Positions 25,429 to 33,410 of a DNA stretch of 64,000 nt are shown piece by piece; position 1 is the first letter of the stretch; each line of letters opens with the position of its first letter. Under the pieces are notes generated by a model. That model was not told the origin of the DNA. It made no database searches and saw only the letters and a program-made list of their open reading frames with translations. The stretch covers positions 1 through 64,000 of the forward strand of contig DATFGQ010000094.1 of the NCBI GenBank assembly GCA_035249305.1, written 5' to 3'. Both the position numbers and the translations under genes were made by a program. The DNA is from DASUNP01 sp035249305. Lineage in GTDB: Bacteria; Acidobacteriota; Blastocatellia; UBA7656.

Positions 25429-27848
25429 CACGCGCTCCTGACTTGAAGGTAATCGCCCAGCCGCTCGAACCGCGCGAGCCACTCGGCCGCCTCCTGGTCG
25501 CCGCGCGCCGCCCGCTCGCGCATCTCGCGCCCCAGCTCCTTGCCGACCGAGAGGTGAATGTTCTGCACGTAATGAAGGTCGAGCGGCAGGGAGAGTCGTT
25601 CGAGCGTGCGGAGCATCGCGTCGACCGTCTCAAGCGGCGCGGAGTCTTCGGGCGATGCGGCGAAGCCTTCCATCAGGGCGCGGAGCCGCCGGCTCGCGAC
25701 GAAGCCGAGCGTTGTCTTGTCGACTTCGTAGCGCCACCTTCGCACGTCTTCTACGAGGTTGCGCAGGTGCGCGAGGTCGGGCTGAGCGCTTTCGACCTCC
25801 TCGCGCAGGTCGGCGTTGATGGTGAATTCCGCGGCGGTCGCGAGCGGCTTCGGTATGGGCGCGCGCGCCTCCTTCATCGCCTGCATGATCGGGTAGTGGT
25901 GGTCGTAGATGCGGCGGAACGAGCCTTCCACCTCTTCGAGGGTCGTCTGAAGTATCTTCGCCCAGACCTTGCGCTGCTCGTCTCGGAACAGGTGCCAGAG
26001 CGAATAGTTGTGCGTCTCGAAGTGCTTGTCCATCAGCCTCACGATCTCGGGCAGGTCGCTTCTGTTAAAAGCCTCTTTTATCTCGCGGTGCATCTCGTTG
26101 AACGTGTCGTCGTCGATGTGCTCGCGGACGCCGCCCAGTAGGTTGTGATCCCCGAGGTGGAGGACCGCGAAGCTTATGGTGCTCTCGGCCGAAGTCACGT
26201 TAGAGCGGAGGTGCGCTTTGCCTACGGCGAGGCGCTGGCGGCCGGCTTCCGACAGCTCGTACTTCTCTTTGGTCGCTTTGTAAGCGTAGATGGTCGTCTG
26301 GTCATGGTAGTCTTCAAACAGCGACGACACGGCGAAGTGGGCGCCGACCCTGAGCAGGTCGACCATGGCCGGCTTGACCAACTGCTCGTAAACGTGAGCG
26401 CCGGTCGGGTGGTCCGGGACGTTGCTTTGTGCGCGGCCGATCCGCTCTATGAACTCCGGCTCAAGGAGCGCGCCGGCCGTCTTTTCGGCAAGCTGGATGG
26501 CCCGCGCGGCGTAGGCCAGCACCTGCGTCGTCTCTATCCCCGAAATCTCGTCGAAGAACCAGCCGCAGCTCGTGTACATCAACATGGCGTGGCGCTGCAT
26601 CTCGAGGAGCCGGAATACCTGCACCTCCTCTCGCTTCGTAAGCTCTCCGGCGGCGTGTCTCGAAAAGAAATCGGCGACGTTCTCCAGCCCGCGGTCGAGA
26701 ATGATGTCGATGTAATCGTCGCGCGCTCGCCAGGGGTCGCGCAAGTACCGGCCCGCCTCCCTTTCGTATATCGGCGCGAGATTGTCGCGCAGCCAGTCGA
26801 GCGAGTCCCTGAGCGGCGTGCGCCACTCCTGCCTCCACCCGTCGCGGCCTGTGTTACAGCCGCAGTGGCTCCTCCACCGCTCGACGCCGTGGCCGCAGCT
26901 CCAAGAAGTGTTCTCCAGGATCTCTACCTCGTGCGTCGGCGGAAACTTCTCAAGCTGCTCGCCGTAGATCGTTATCTTCGCCAGCCCGTTCGACTCGATG
27001 TGATGCAGGCAGTAGGCCAGCGCCATGTCGCCGAAGCGGTGGTGGTGGCCGTAAGTCTCGCCGTCGGTCGCTATGTGTACGAGCTGCGCGGGGCGCTCGT
27101 CTTCGGTGAAGACGCCGAGCAGGCGGCTGGCAAAGCCTTCGCCGCTTTTCAGCAGGTCGCCGAAGGCTACGTCTTGCGAAATCGGCCCGTCGTAAAAAAA
27201 GAGGTTTATCTCCCTGCCCGACGGCAGGCGGCAGAGGTAAGGCATGCGAGGGTCTATTCTCGCGTTGGTCGCCTCCTTCCAGCGCCTGCCGCGCTTTCGC
27301 ACGCGCCTGGCTTGGTGCGGGGCGAGTATGGTGAAGAGTATCTCGTGCTCGGCGAGTATTTCGAGCGTCTCGTAATCGACGGCGGTTTCGGCCAGCCACA
27401 TCCCTTCGGGCCTTCGGCCGAAACGGTGCTCGAAATCTCTCATAGCCCAGATGACCTGCGTGCGCTTATCCCGCGTGTTGGCCAGCGGCATTATCATGTG
27501 GTTGTAGACCTGGGCGAGCGCCGACCCGTGCCCGGAGAAGTTTTTCATGCTCTTGCGGTCCGCCTCGATTAAAGCCTGGTGCACGTCGGGCCTGTGTCGC
27601 TGCATCCAGGAGAGCAGCGTAGGGCCGAAGTTAAAGCTAATCTTCGAATAGTTGTTGACTATGGCGATTATCTTCTTGTCGGGGCCGAGCATGCGCGCGG
27701 CGGCGTTGGCGGCGTAGCACTCGGCGGTGATCCTCTCGTTCCAGTCGTGGTAAGGGTAAGCCGAATCTTGCAGCTCCACCTCTTCTAGCCAGGGGTTCTC
27801 TCTGGGCGGTTGATAAAAATGTCCATGAATTGTGATGTAGCGGTCCAT
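25428..27848 (-). CDS. Glycoside hydrolase family 57 protein with DUF3536
   Basis: 806 residues from the ATG at 27848, preceded by GGAG eight bases upstream. The N-terminal GH57 barrel shows ITIHGHFYQPPRENPWLEE, FNFGPTLLSWMQ and GMWLAETAVDYETLEILAEH, where Glu is the probable nucleophile. HIATDGETYGHHH carries the probable acid Asp. The C-terminal half (about 320-800) is DUF3536. GH57 enzymes act on alpha-glucans (amylases, branching or transferring enzymes). Overlap with treY suggests it prepares or trims the maltooligosaccharides that TreY uses. The cytoplasmic location is inferred from absence of a signal peptide. Confidence 0.92.
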   Translation of the reverse strand: MDRYITIHGHFYQPPRENPWLEEVELQDSAYPYHDWNERITAECYAANAAARMLGPDKKIIAIVNNYSKISFNFGPTLLSWMQRHRPDVHQALIEADRKSMKNFSGHGSALAQVYNHMIMPLANTRDKRTQVIWAMRDFEHRFGRRPEGMWLAETAVDYETLEILAEHEILFTILAPHQARRVRKRGRRWKEATNARIDPRMPYLCRLPSGREINLFFYDGPISQDVAFGDLLKSGEGFASRLLGVFTEDERPAQLVHIATDGETYGHHHRFGDMALAYCLHHIESNGLAKITIYGEQLEKFPPTHEVEILENTSWSCGHGVERWRSHCGCNTGRDGWRQEWRTPLRDSLDWLRDNLAPIYEREAGRYLRDPWRARDDYIDIILDRGLENVADFFSRHAAGELTKREEVQVFRLLEMQRHAMLMYTSCGWFFDEISGIETTQVLAYAARAIQLAEKTAGALLEPEFIERIGRAQSNVPDHPTGAHVYEQLVKPAMVDLLRVGAHFAVSSLFEDYHDQTTIYAYKATKEKYELSEAGRQRLAVGKAHLRSNVTSAESTISFAVLHLGDHNLLGGVREHIDDDTFNEMHREIKEAFNRSDLPEIVRLMDKHFETHNYSLWHLFRDEQRKVWAKILQTTLEEVEGSFRRIYDHHYPIMQAMKEARAPIPKPLATAAEFTINADLREEVESAQPDLAHLRNLVEDVRRWRYEVDKTTLGFVASRRLRALMEGFAASPEDSAPLETVDAMLRTLERLSLPLDLHYVQNIHLSVGKELGREMRERAARGDQEAAEWLARFERLGDYLQVRSA

Positions 27849-27995
27849 TCTTGTAACTCCGTAATGACAAAGCGGGACGCAAGATACGCGCAGCAACGCG
27901 CATACCGCGGGTGCTGTGTAACATTATTATTATAGCTTAAAAGAGAGTGATGACTGAATTGCGAGCAAAGCAGTAAAAATGTCTCAAACCTGCGC

Positions 27996-28040
27996 GGGGG
28001 TTTGAAATCTCAAATCTGAGATCTGAAATCTCAAACCCCC
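27996..28040. repeat. Family B hairpin, longest copy
   Basis: A 45-base near-perfect inverted repeat. GGGGGTTTGA at the left pairs with TCAAACCCCC at the right, with nested ATCTCAAATCTGAGAT-type repeats inside. It lies 10 bases past the stop of the dienelactone hydrolase gene (minus strand) and may end its transcript, although no U-tract follows. Confidence 0.8.
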
Positions 28041-28050
28041 GATCGTCGGT

Positions 28051-28914
28051 TTAAGCCGCGCCGTGCTTTTTGAACCACTCACGGAGCCTGTTACAGGCGT
28101 CTGCGGCAGACTCTTTGTGATAGGAGGGCCGGTAATCGGCGTAGAAGCCGTGGTCTGCCTCCGGGTAGACGATGATCTCGGACTTGGAGTTGGCGGCCTT
28201 GAGCGCCGCGCGCATGCGCTCGACCGTATCGAGCGGGATGCCCCGGTCTTTCGCGCCATAAAGCCCAAGCACAGGGGCCTTCAACGACGCGGCGATGTCG
28301 ATAGGGTGTTTCGGGTGCAGCTCGTCCGGCTGGCCTACGAGCCGGCCGTACCAGGCCGCGCCGGCCTTGAGCCGCGGACTATGCGCGGCGTACAACCAGA
28401 CTATACGCCCGCCCCAGCAGAAGCCCGTGATGCCGAGCTTGTTCGTGTTGGCCTTGCCCGTCTTCCCGGCCCACTCGACCGCCGAGTCGAGGTCGCTCAT
28501 TACCTGCGCGTCGGGGACTTTCGAGACGACTTTCGAGATGATCTCGTTGATATTGGTCATCTCGGCGACGTTCCCCTGCCGCGCGTAGAGTTCGGGCGCG
28601 ACGGCCATGTGGCCGAGCTTTGCAAAGCGGCGGCAGATGTCTTTTATGTGCTCGTGGACGCCGAATATCTCCTGAACCACGAGGACCGTCGGAAAGTTCT
28701 TGCCCGTGGCGGGCATGGCGCGGTAAGCGGGTATCTCGCCATCTTTAACGGGGATCTTGACTTCGCCTGCGACGAGCCCGTTAGTGTCTGTCGTTATCGT
28801 CTGCGCCGAGACGGGCCGGACGGCCAGGGCAAAGCCTGTCGCCAGGCTCGTCACTACGAACTCCCTGCGGGTGAAATCGGTCTTGGGGGTCAATCTGGTC
28901 AAATCTTCGCGCAC
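28051..28914 (-). CDS. Tat-exported dienelactone hydrolase family protein
   Basis: 287 residues from a GTG at 28914, chosen because AAGGAGG sits 8 bases before it. A twin-arginine signal (FTRREFVVTSLATGFALA) predicts folded export through Tat. The alpha/beta hydrolase domain has VLVVQEIFGVHEHIKDICRR, nucleophile Cys in GFCWGGR, Asp in GAKDRGIP and His in EADHGFYADY, which is the Cys-Asp-His triad of dienelactone hydrolases. Family members open cyclic esters in aromatic degradation, but many homologues are general carboxylesterases; the substrate is not known. No other aromatic-degradation genes are near. Confidence 0.9.
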   Translation of the reverse strand: MREDLTRLTPKTDFTRREFVVTSLATGFALAVRPVSAQTITTDTNGLVAGEVKIPVKDGEIPAYRAMPATGKNFPTVLVVQEIFGVHEHIKDICRRFAKLGHMAVAPELYARQGNVAEMTNINEIISKVVSKVPDAQVMSDLDSAVEWAGKTGKANTNKLGITGFCWGGRIVWLYAAHSPRLKAGAAWYGRLVGQPDELHPKHPIDIAASLKAPVLGLYGAKDRGIPLDTVERMRAALKAANSKSEIIVYPEADHGFYADYRPSYHKESAADACNRLREWFKKHGAA

Positions 28915-29019
28915 TTGCGGTCCCTCCTTAAATCTTCTGAGGCAATCTCCACTGGTCGTTCTTGTGAGCAAAATCCAGATTAGCAAACGGGGGTGAACTT
29001 TTCCAGGAGGGTGATTATT

Positions 29020-29328
29020 TCAAGCCTCTCTGCGGTACCTGACAGTCCCGCTCGGCGAGATGGCGCGCTCTACGGCGCGGCGCACTTCGTTAGGCACGGG
29101 GCGGTTAAAGCAGTAGCGGCCGGAAAACTTTGTGACGAGCGATTCGTCGGCCAGGCAATCAAGCCCTTTTCTTATCAACTCTTTGCCGATGTGAGGCATC
29201 GAATGCGCGATGTCTTCCAGGCTGACCACACGGAAGGCGTTCCCCATACCGTAGGCCAAAAGCATGAACTTTAAATTATCCGGCGCGATCTCGTTACTAG
29301 CAAATATCGCAGCCATAATCGGCTCCAT
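29020..29328 (-). CDS. Conserved-looking small protein of unknown function
   Basis: 102 residues (98 if the second ATG at 29316 is used, which has GGAG at a better distance). The helix-rich core VVSLEDIAHSMPHIGKELIRKGLDCLADESLVTKFSGRYCFNRP reads like a winged-helix or small DNA-binding fold with a beta-wing, but no family is recognised. It is transcribed away from the 2-oxoacid dehydrogenase operon, sharing the 250-base gap 29329-29578 with it, so it could be a local regulator; that is a guess from position only. Confidence 0.55.
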   Translation of the reverse strand: MEPIMAAIFASNEIAPDNLKFMLLAYGMGNAFRVVSLEDIAHSMPHIGKELIRKGLDCLADESLVTKFSGRYCFNRPVPNEVRRAVERAISPSGTVRYRREA

Positions 29329-29494
29329 TTCCGGTGATGGTTAATCGGCCCCGAAGACTGTGCTCATACTTCAATAGACGCAATTCTATTCTCTTTATAT
29401 TCATCGTCATTCCAGAATTCTGATTTCAAAAAACTATTCGACCGCTGGACTAATGATCGAACAATTGTTTCTCGCCGCCGCGCTTGAAAGGCCC

Positions 29495-29518
29495 CTGACC
29501 AGTTGCTAAGATGGTCAG
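29495..29518. promoter_or_regulatory. Inverted repeat upstream of the 2-oxoacid dehydrogenase operon
   Basis: CTGACCA and TGGTCAG form 7-base arms around a 10-base spacer, 61 bases before the first start codon of the operon. It could be an operator or leader hairpin. The rest of 29329-29578 shows no gene. Confidence 0.3.
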
Positions 29519-29578
29519 TCGCTCGCTAGAACATTAATATGACCGTGGGCGCTCGATCACGTCCGGACAGGGGAAACA

Positions 29579-29893
29579 ATGGCGGAATTCATAAAAGTGG
29601 CGAATAAATCGGACCTGCCCTCGGGCCAGGGGATGGTAGTCGAAGTTAACGGCAGACCTATAGCTCTGTTCAACGTCAACGGCGAGTTCTTCGCCCTGGA
29701 CAACACCTGCGTTCACAGGGGCGGGCCGCTCGGCGAAGGCTACGTCGACCCGAATAACATGACCGTCCAGTGCCCCTGGCACGGCTGGGTATTCAGCCTT
29801 ACGGACGGCGTCTCGCCTGTGAACCCGATTGCCAAGGTCGAAAAGTTCGAAGTCAAGGTGGAAGGCGAAGAGGTCAAAGTGGCCGTCGGCTAG
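29579..29893 (+). CDS. Rieske-type [2Fe-2S] ferredoxin
   Basis: 104 residues forming one Rieske domain. The cluster ligands are Cys44-X-His46 in TCVHRGGPLG and Cys65-X2-His68 in CPWHGW. There is no membrane segment, so it is a soluble NirD- or BphF-like electron carrier. RBS GGGG lies before the ATG at 29579. It is 34 bases upstream of the E3 gene and clearly heads the 2-oxoacid dehydrogenase operon. Such complexes do not need a Rieske protein, so the partner (an oxygenase or reductase elsewhere, or a link to E3) is unknown. Confidence 0.93.
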   Translation: MAEFIKVANKSDLPSGQGMVVEVNGRPIALFNVNGEFFALDNTCVHRGGPLGEGYVDPNNMTVQCPWHGWVFSLTDGVSPVNPIAKVEKFEVKVEGEEVKVAVG

Positions 29894-29927
29894 CGCGGCG
29901 CGAGGGTAAAGGAGGCTAGGGCTTATA

Positions 29928-31334
29928 TTGAGTTCAAATAACGGAGCGTTCGACGTTGTCGTGATCGGGGCCGGGCCGGGAGGTTATGTTGCCGCGATCC
30001 GCGCGGGGCAGTTGGGACTAAAGACCGCGATCATTGAAAAGGACAAGAACCTCGGCGGCACCTGTCTGCTGAGAGGCTGCATACCTACGAAGGCGCTGCT
30101 GCACACGGCCGACGTGTTCGAAGAGTTCAAGCACGCGCGCGACATTGGCGTAGTCGCCGACTCGGTTTCGCTCGACTTCCCGCAGGCGCAGAAGCGCAAG
30201 AACAAGGTCGTGCTCAAGCTCGCCAAGGGCGTCGAGTTCCTCATGAAGAAGAACAAGGTTCAGGTCTTCAAGGGGGCCGCGCGCATAGAAAAACCGGGCC
30301 AGATCACCGTCACCCGTGAAGACGGCACGTCCGACTCGGTCGAAACGAAGAACATCATCATCGCCACGGGCTCCGTGCCCCGCTCGCTCCCGACGCTCCC
30401 CATAGACGGCCAGCATATAATCACGAGCGACGAGATACTTGAGCTCTCAGAGATCCCGAAATCGCTGATCGTTCTGGGCGCGGGCGCGGTCGGCGTCGAG
30501 TTCGCTTCGATGTACGCGCGGTTCGGCTCCGACGTAGTCATACTTGAGCTGCTGCCGCGGCTCCTGCCCATCGAAGACGAAGAGATCAGCGACGAGCTTC
30601 TAAAGTCTTTTAAGAAGCAGGGCATCAAATCGTTCACGGGCGCGAACTTTCAATCGGCCACGGTCGAAGACGGGACGGTCCGCGCCACCGCCCGCATAGG
30701 CGACCAGGACCGCGAGTTCACGGCCGAAAAACTCCTCGTCGCCGTCGGCCGGCGCGCTTACACAGACGGGCTTGGGCTTGAGAATACGAAAGTAGAGCTT
30801 GAGCGCGGCTACATCAAAATAGACGAGTTCATGCGGACCGCGGAGGCTGGCATCTACGCCATTGGCGACGTAGTGCCGACGCCGTGGCTGGCGCACGTCG
30901 CGAGCGCCGAAGGGATTCTCGCCGTCGAGCACATAGCGGGTAAAGACGCGCGCCCGATCAATTATGACCGAGTGCCTAACTGTACTTACTGCCAGCCTGA
31001 AGTGGCGAGCGTGGGCTTGACGGAAGCGAAGGCGCGCGAGCGCGGCCATGACGTGAAGGTGGGCCGCTTCCCCGTGCCCGTCATCGCCAAGGCGCAGATA
31101 CTCGGCGCGGCCGAAGGCATAGTCAAGATCGTCAGCGATAAGAAATATGATGAGGTGCTCGGCGTTCACATCATAGGGCCGCACGCCACGGAGTTGATCG
31201 TCGAAGGCTGCGTCGCGTTGCAGATGGAGTCGACGGTCGAAGAGCTCATCCACACTATGCACGCGCACCCGACCGTCTCCGAGACGATCCACGAAGCCGT
31301 CGAAGACGTTCACGGAATGATGATTCATTTCTAG
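29928..31334 (+). CDS. lpdA: Dihydrolipoyl dehydrogenase (E3)
   Basis: 468 residues starting at TTG 29928, the only start that keeps the N-terminal FAD motif (VVVIGAGPGGYVAA) intact; AAAGGAGG lies about 13 bases upstream. The redox disulfide is Cys46-X4-Cys51 in GGTCLLRGCIPTK. The NAD-binding GAGAVGVEFA motif is at about 180, and the C-terminal dimer domain carries HAHPTVSE with the catalytic His-Glu pair. E3 re-oxidises dihydrolipoamide on E2 and reduces NAD. The stop is 3 bases before the E1alpha start, so the genes are translationally linked. Confidence 0.95.
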   Translation: MSSNNGAFDVVVIGAGPGGYVAAIRAGQLGLKTAIIEKDKNLGGTCLLRGCIPTKALLHTADVFEEFKHARDIGVVADSVSLDFPQAQKRKNKVVLKLAKGVEFLMKKNKVQVFKGAARIEKPGQITVTREDGTSDSVETKNIIIATGSVPRSLPTLPIDGQHIITSDEILELSEIPKSLIVLGAGAVGVEFASMYARFGSDVVILELLPRLLPIEDEEISDELLKSFKKQGIKSFTGANFQSATVEDGTVRATARIGDQDREFTAEKLLVAVGRRAYTDGLGLENTKVELERGYIKIDEFMRTAEAGIYAIGDVVPTPWLAHVASAEGILAVEHIAGKDARPINYDRVPNCTYCQPEVASVGLTEAKARERGHDVKVGRFPVPVIAKAQILGAAEGIVKIVSDKKYDEVLGVHIIGPHATELIVEGCVALQMESTVEELIHTMHAHPTVSETIHEAVEDVHGMMIHF

Positions 31335-31337
31335 TAA

Positions 31338-32342
31338 ATGGAACTCGAAAAAAGCCAACAGCTCGAACTGCTCTACTTCATGCGGCTGACGCGGTCGCTG
31401 GAAGAGAGGCTCGACAACCTCCTGAAGCAGGGCAAGATCGTGGGTGGGCTCTTCCGCAGCCTGGGCCAGGAGGCGACAGCCGTCGGGAGCGCCTACGCGC
31501 TGGATAAGGGCCACGGCGACATCCTCTCGCCGCTCACGCGCGACCTGGGCGCGATGCTCGTCATGGGCGCGCGCCCGCGCGAAGTCTTCGCCTCTTACCT
31601 TGCGCGCGCCGCTTCGCTAAACCGTGGGCGCGACCAGAACATCCACCTGACCGACCTTGAGCGCGGCTTCATAGGGACGATAAGCCCGCTCGGCACGCTC
31701 GTATCAGTGATGAACGGCGTCGTGCTGGCGACGCGCATGCAGGGAAAAAAGACTGTCGGCATGGTCTACATCGGCGACGGCGCGACGAGCACCGGCGCGT
31801 TTCACGAAGCGGCGAACTTCGCCTCGGTCCAACTCCTTCCGCTCGTGATAGTCGCGGAGAACAACGGTTACGCCTATTCGACTCCGGTCGCCAAGCAGAT
31901 GAGGGCGCTCAACCTCGCCGACCGCGCGAAGGCTTACGGGATGCCAAGCGAGATAGTCGACGGCAACGACGTGATGGCGGTTTATCATTCGGCGAAGCGG
32001 GCCGTCGATCGCGCGCGCGCGGGCGAAGGGCCGACGATGATCGAAGCAAAGACTTTTCGCATGCGGGGCCACGCGGCGCACGACAATCAATCTTACGTAG
32101 CCAAGGAGCTGCTTGAGCAATGGCGGAAGCGCGACCCGCTGGACTATTTCGAAAGAGGGCTGTCGGATAAGGGGATTGCGACGGCCGACGAGGTCAGTGC
32201 GGTGAAAGCGAGAGTCGACCGGCTGCTTGACGAAGAGCTTGAATGGGCCGAGAGCCAGCCGCTGCCCGCGCCCGAAGACGCGCTCGGCGATGTCTACGCG
32301 GAGGACCGCGATCTGAGATCTGAAATCTCGAATCTGAAATAG
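31338..32342 (+). CDS. 2-oxoacid dehydrogenase E1 component, alpha subunit
   Basis: 334 residues of the AcoA/PdhA/BkdA1 family. The ThDP and Mg site is YIGDGATSTGAFHEAANFA with NN further on (AENNGYAYST). Other family marks are GGLFRSLGQEA near the N terminus, RGRDQNIHL and TFRMRGHAAHD. It decarboxylates a 2-oxoacid together with E1beta. Whether the substrate is pyruvate, a branched-chain oxoacid or acetoin cannot be decided. The last residues (DLRSEISNLK) are encoded by a family B repeat and look like a foreign tail. Confidence 0.92.
   Translation: MELEKSQQLELLYFMRLTRSLEERLDNLLKQGKIVGGLFRSLGQEATAVGSAYALDKGHGDILSPLTRDLGAMLVMGARPREVFASYLARAASLNRGRDQNIHLTDLERGFIGTISPLGTLVSVMNGVVLATRMQGKKTVGMVYIGDGATSTGAFHEAANFASVQLLPLVIVAENNGYAYSTPVAKQMRALNLADRAKAYGMPSEIVDGNDVMAVYHSAKRAVDRARAGEGPTMIEAKTFRMRGHAAHDNQSYVAKELLEQWRKRDPLDYFERGLSDKGIATADEVSAVKARVDRLLDEELEWAESQPLPAPEDALGDVYAEDRDLRSEISNLK
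32309..32341. repeat. Family B element inside the end of the E1alpha gene
   Basis: GATCTGAGATCTGAAATCTC and the following AATCTGAAAT are family B units. They lie inside the reading frame and supply its stop codon (TAG in AAATAG). Confidence 0.7.
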
Positions 32343-32346
32343 ATTT

Positions 32347-33327
32347 ATGGCTGCGATAACTTTACTCGAAGCGATAAAACAGGGGCTGTGGGAAGAGATG
32401 GAGCGCGACCCGCGCGTCTTCCTGCTGGGCGAAGACATAGGCGCTTATGGCGGGGCGTTCAAAGTGACGGACGGTTTTCTCCAGCGCTTCGGCGAAGAGC
32501 GCGTCATCGACACGCCTATATCCGAGAGCGCGATCGTCGGGGCCGCGTGCGGCGCGGCGATGATGGGGCTGCGGCCCGTGGCCGAGATGCAGTTCATCGA
32601 TTTCATCTCGTGCTGCTTCGACGTTCTGACTAACTACGCCGCGAAGAGCCGCTACCGCCAGGGCATAGGCATCCCTATGGTCGTGCGCGGCCCGTGCGGC
32701 GGCGGCGTTCACGGCGGCCCTTTCCACTCTCAGAACGTCGAGTCGTTCTTTTTGAACACGCCCGGTCTGAAGATGGTCGAGCCTTCGACGCCTTACGACG
32801 CAAAGGGGCTGATCAAAGCCGCGATACGCGACGACGACCCCGTGCTCTTTTTCGAGCACAAATTTTTGTACCGCAACCCGCGCATAAAACAGGAAGTGCC
32901 CGCGGACGATTACATAGTGCCGATAGGCAAGGCCGCCGTCCGCCGCGAAGGCACGGACCTTTCTATCATCACTTATGGCGCGATGGTCTACACGGCGCTC
33001 GACGCGGCGGAGCGGTTGGAGCAGGAAGGCATAAGCGCCGAGGTCATAGACCTGCGCACGCTATTGCCGTTCGACCGCGAGGCGATAGCCGAGTCTGTGA
33101 AGAAGACGAATAAGGTCATCATTCTTCACGAAGCCACGCGGACGGGCGGGATGGCGGGCGAGCTGACGGCGGCGATAAACGAAGACGCGTTCGAGCACCT
33201 CGATGGGCCAGTCATGCGAGTGACCGCGATAGACACGCCGGTCCCTTACTCGCCTCCGCTTGAAGAGTTCTTTTTGCCGCAGGTCGACGACGTGCTGAAA
33301 GCCGCCCGCTCGCTGGCAGCTTATTAA
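32347..33327 (+). CDS. 2-oxoacid dehydrogenase E1 component, beta subunit
   Basis: 326 residues. The transketolase-like pyrimidine domain shows FLLGEDIGAYGGAFKVTDGF and DTPISESAIVGAACGAAMMGLRPV; the C-terminal domain has VIDLRTLLPFDREAI and ILHEATRTGGMAGEL. With E1alpha it makes the heterotetramer that binds ThDP between subunits and reductively acylates the lipoyl group of E2. There is no clear ribosome-binding site; the ATG is only 4 bases after the E1alpha stop, so coupling is likely. A family A repeat begins at its stop codon. Confidence 0.95.
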   Translation: MAAITLLEAIKQGLWEEMERDPRVFLLGEDIGAYGGAFKVTDGFLQRFGEERVIDTPISESAIVGAACGAAMMGLRPVAEMQFIDFISCCFDVLTNYAAKSRYRQGIGIPMVVRGPCGGGVHGGPFHSQNVESFFLNTPGLKMVEPSTPYDAKGLIKAAIRDDDPVLFFEHKFLYRNPRIKQEVPADDYIVPIGKAAVRREGTDLSIITYGAMVYTALDAAERLEQEGISAEVIDLRTLLPFDREAIAESVKKTNKVIILHEATRTGGMAGELTAAINEDAFEHLDGPVMRVTAIDTPVPYSPPLEEFFLPQVDDVLKAARSLAAY

Positions 33328-33400
33328 GTGCTGAGTCCTGAGTGCTGAGTCCTGAGTGAAAGATGGTTACTCAGGACTCAGCACTCAGGACTCAGCACTA
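33326..33400. repeat. Family A heptamer inverted array, copy 4
   Basis: Four TGAGTGC/TGAGTCC heptamers (33326-33357) face four complementary ones (33368-33400) across about 10 bases. It fills the whole gap between E1beta and E2, starting in the stop codon of one and ending at the ribosome-binding site (AAAGGAG) of the other. Confidence 0.88.
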
Positions 33401-33410
33401 AAGGAGAGAT

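Noticed and set aside
26145..27572. Plus-strand open frame of 475 codons opposite the GH57 gene
   Set aside because: Antisense to the GH57 barrel and DUF3536; no motif or start signal.
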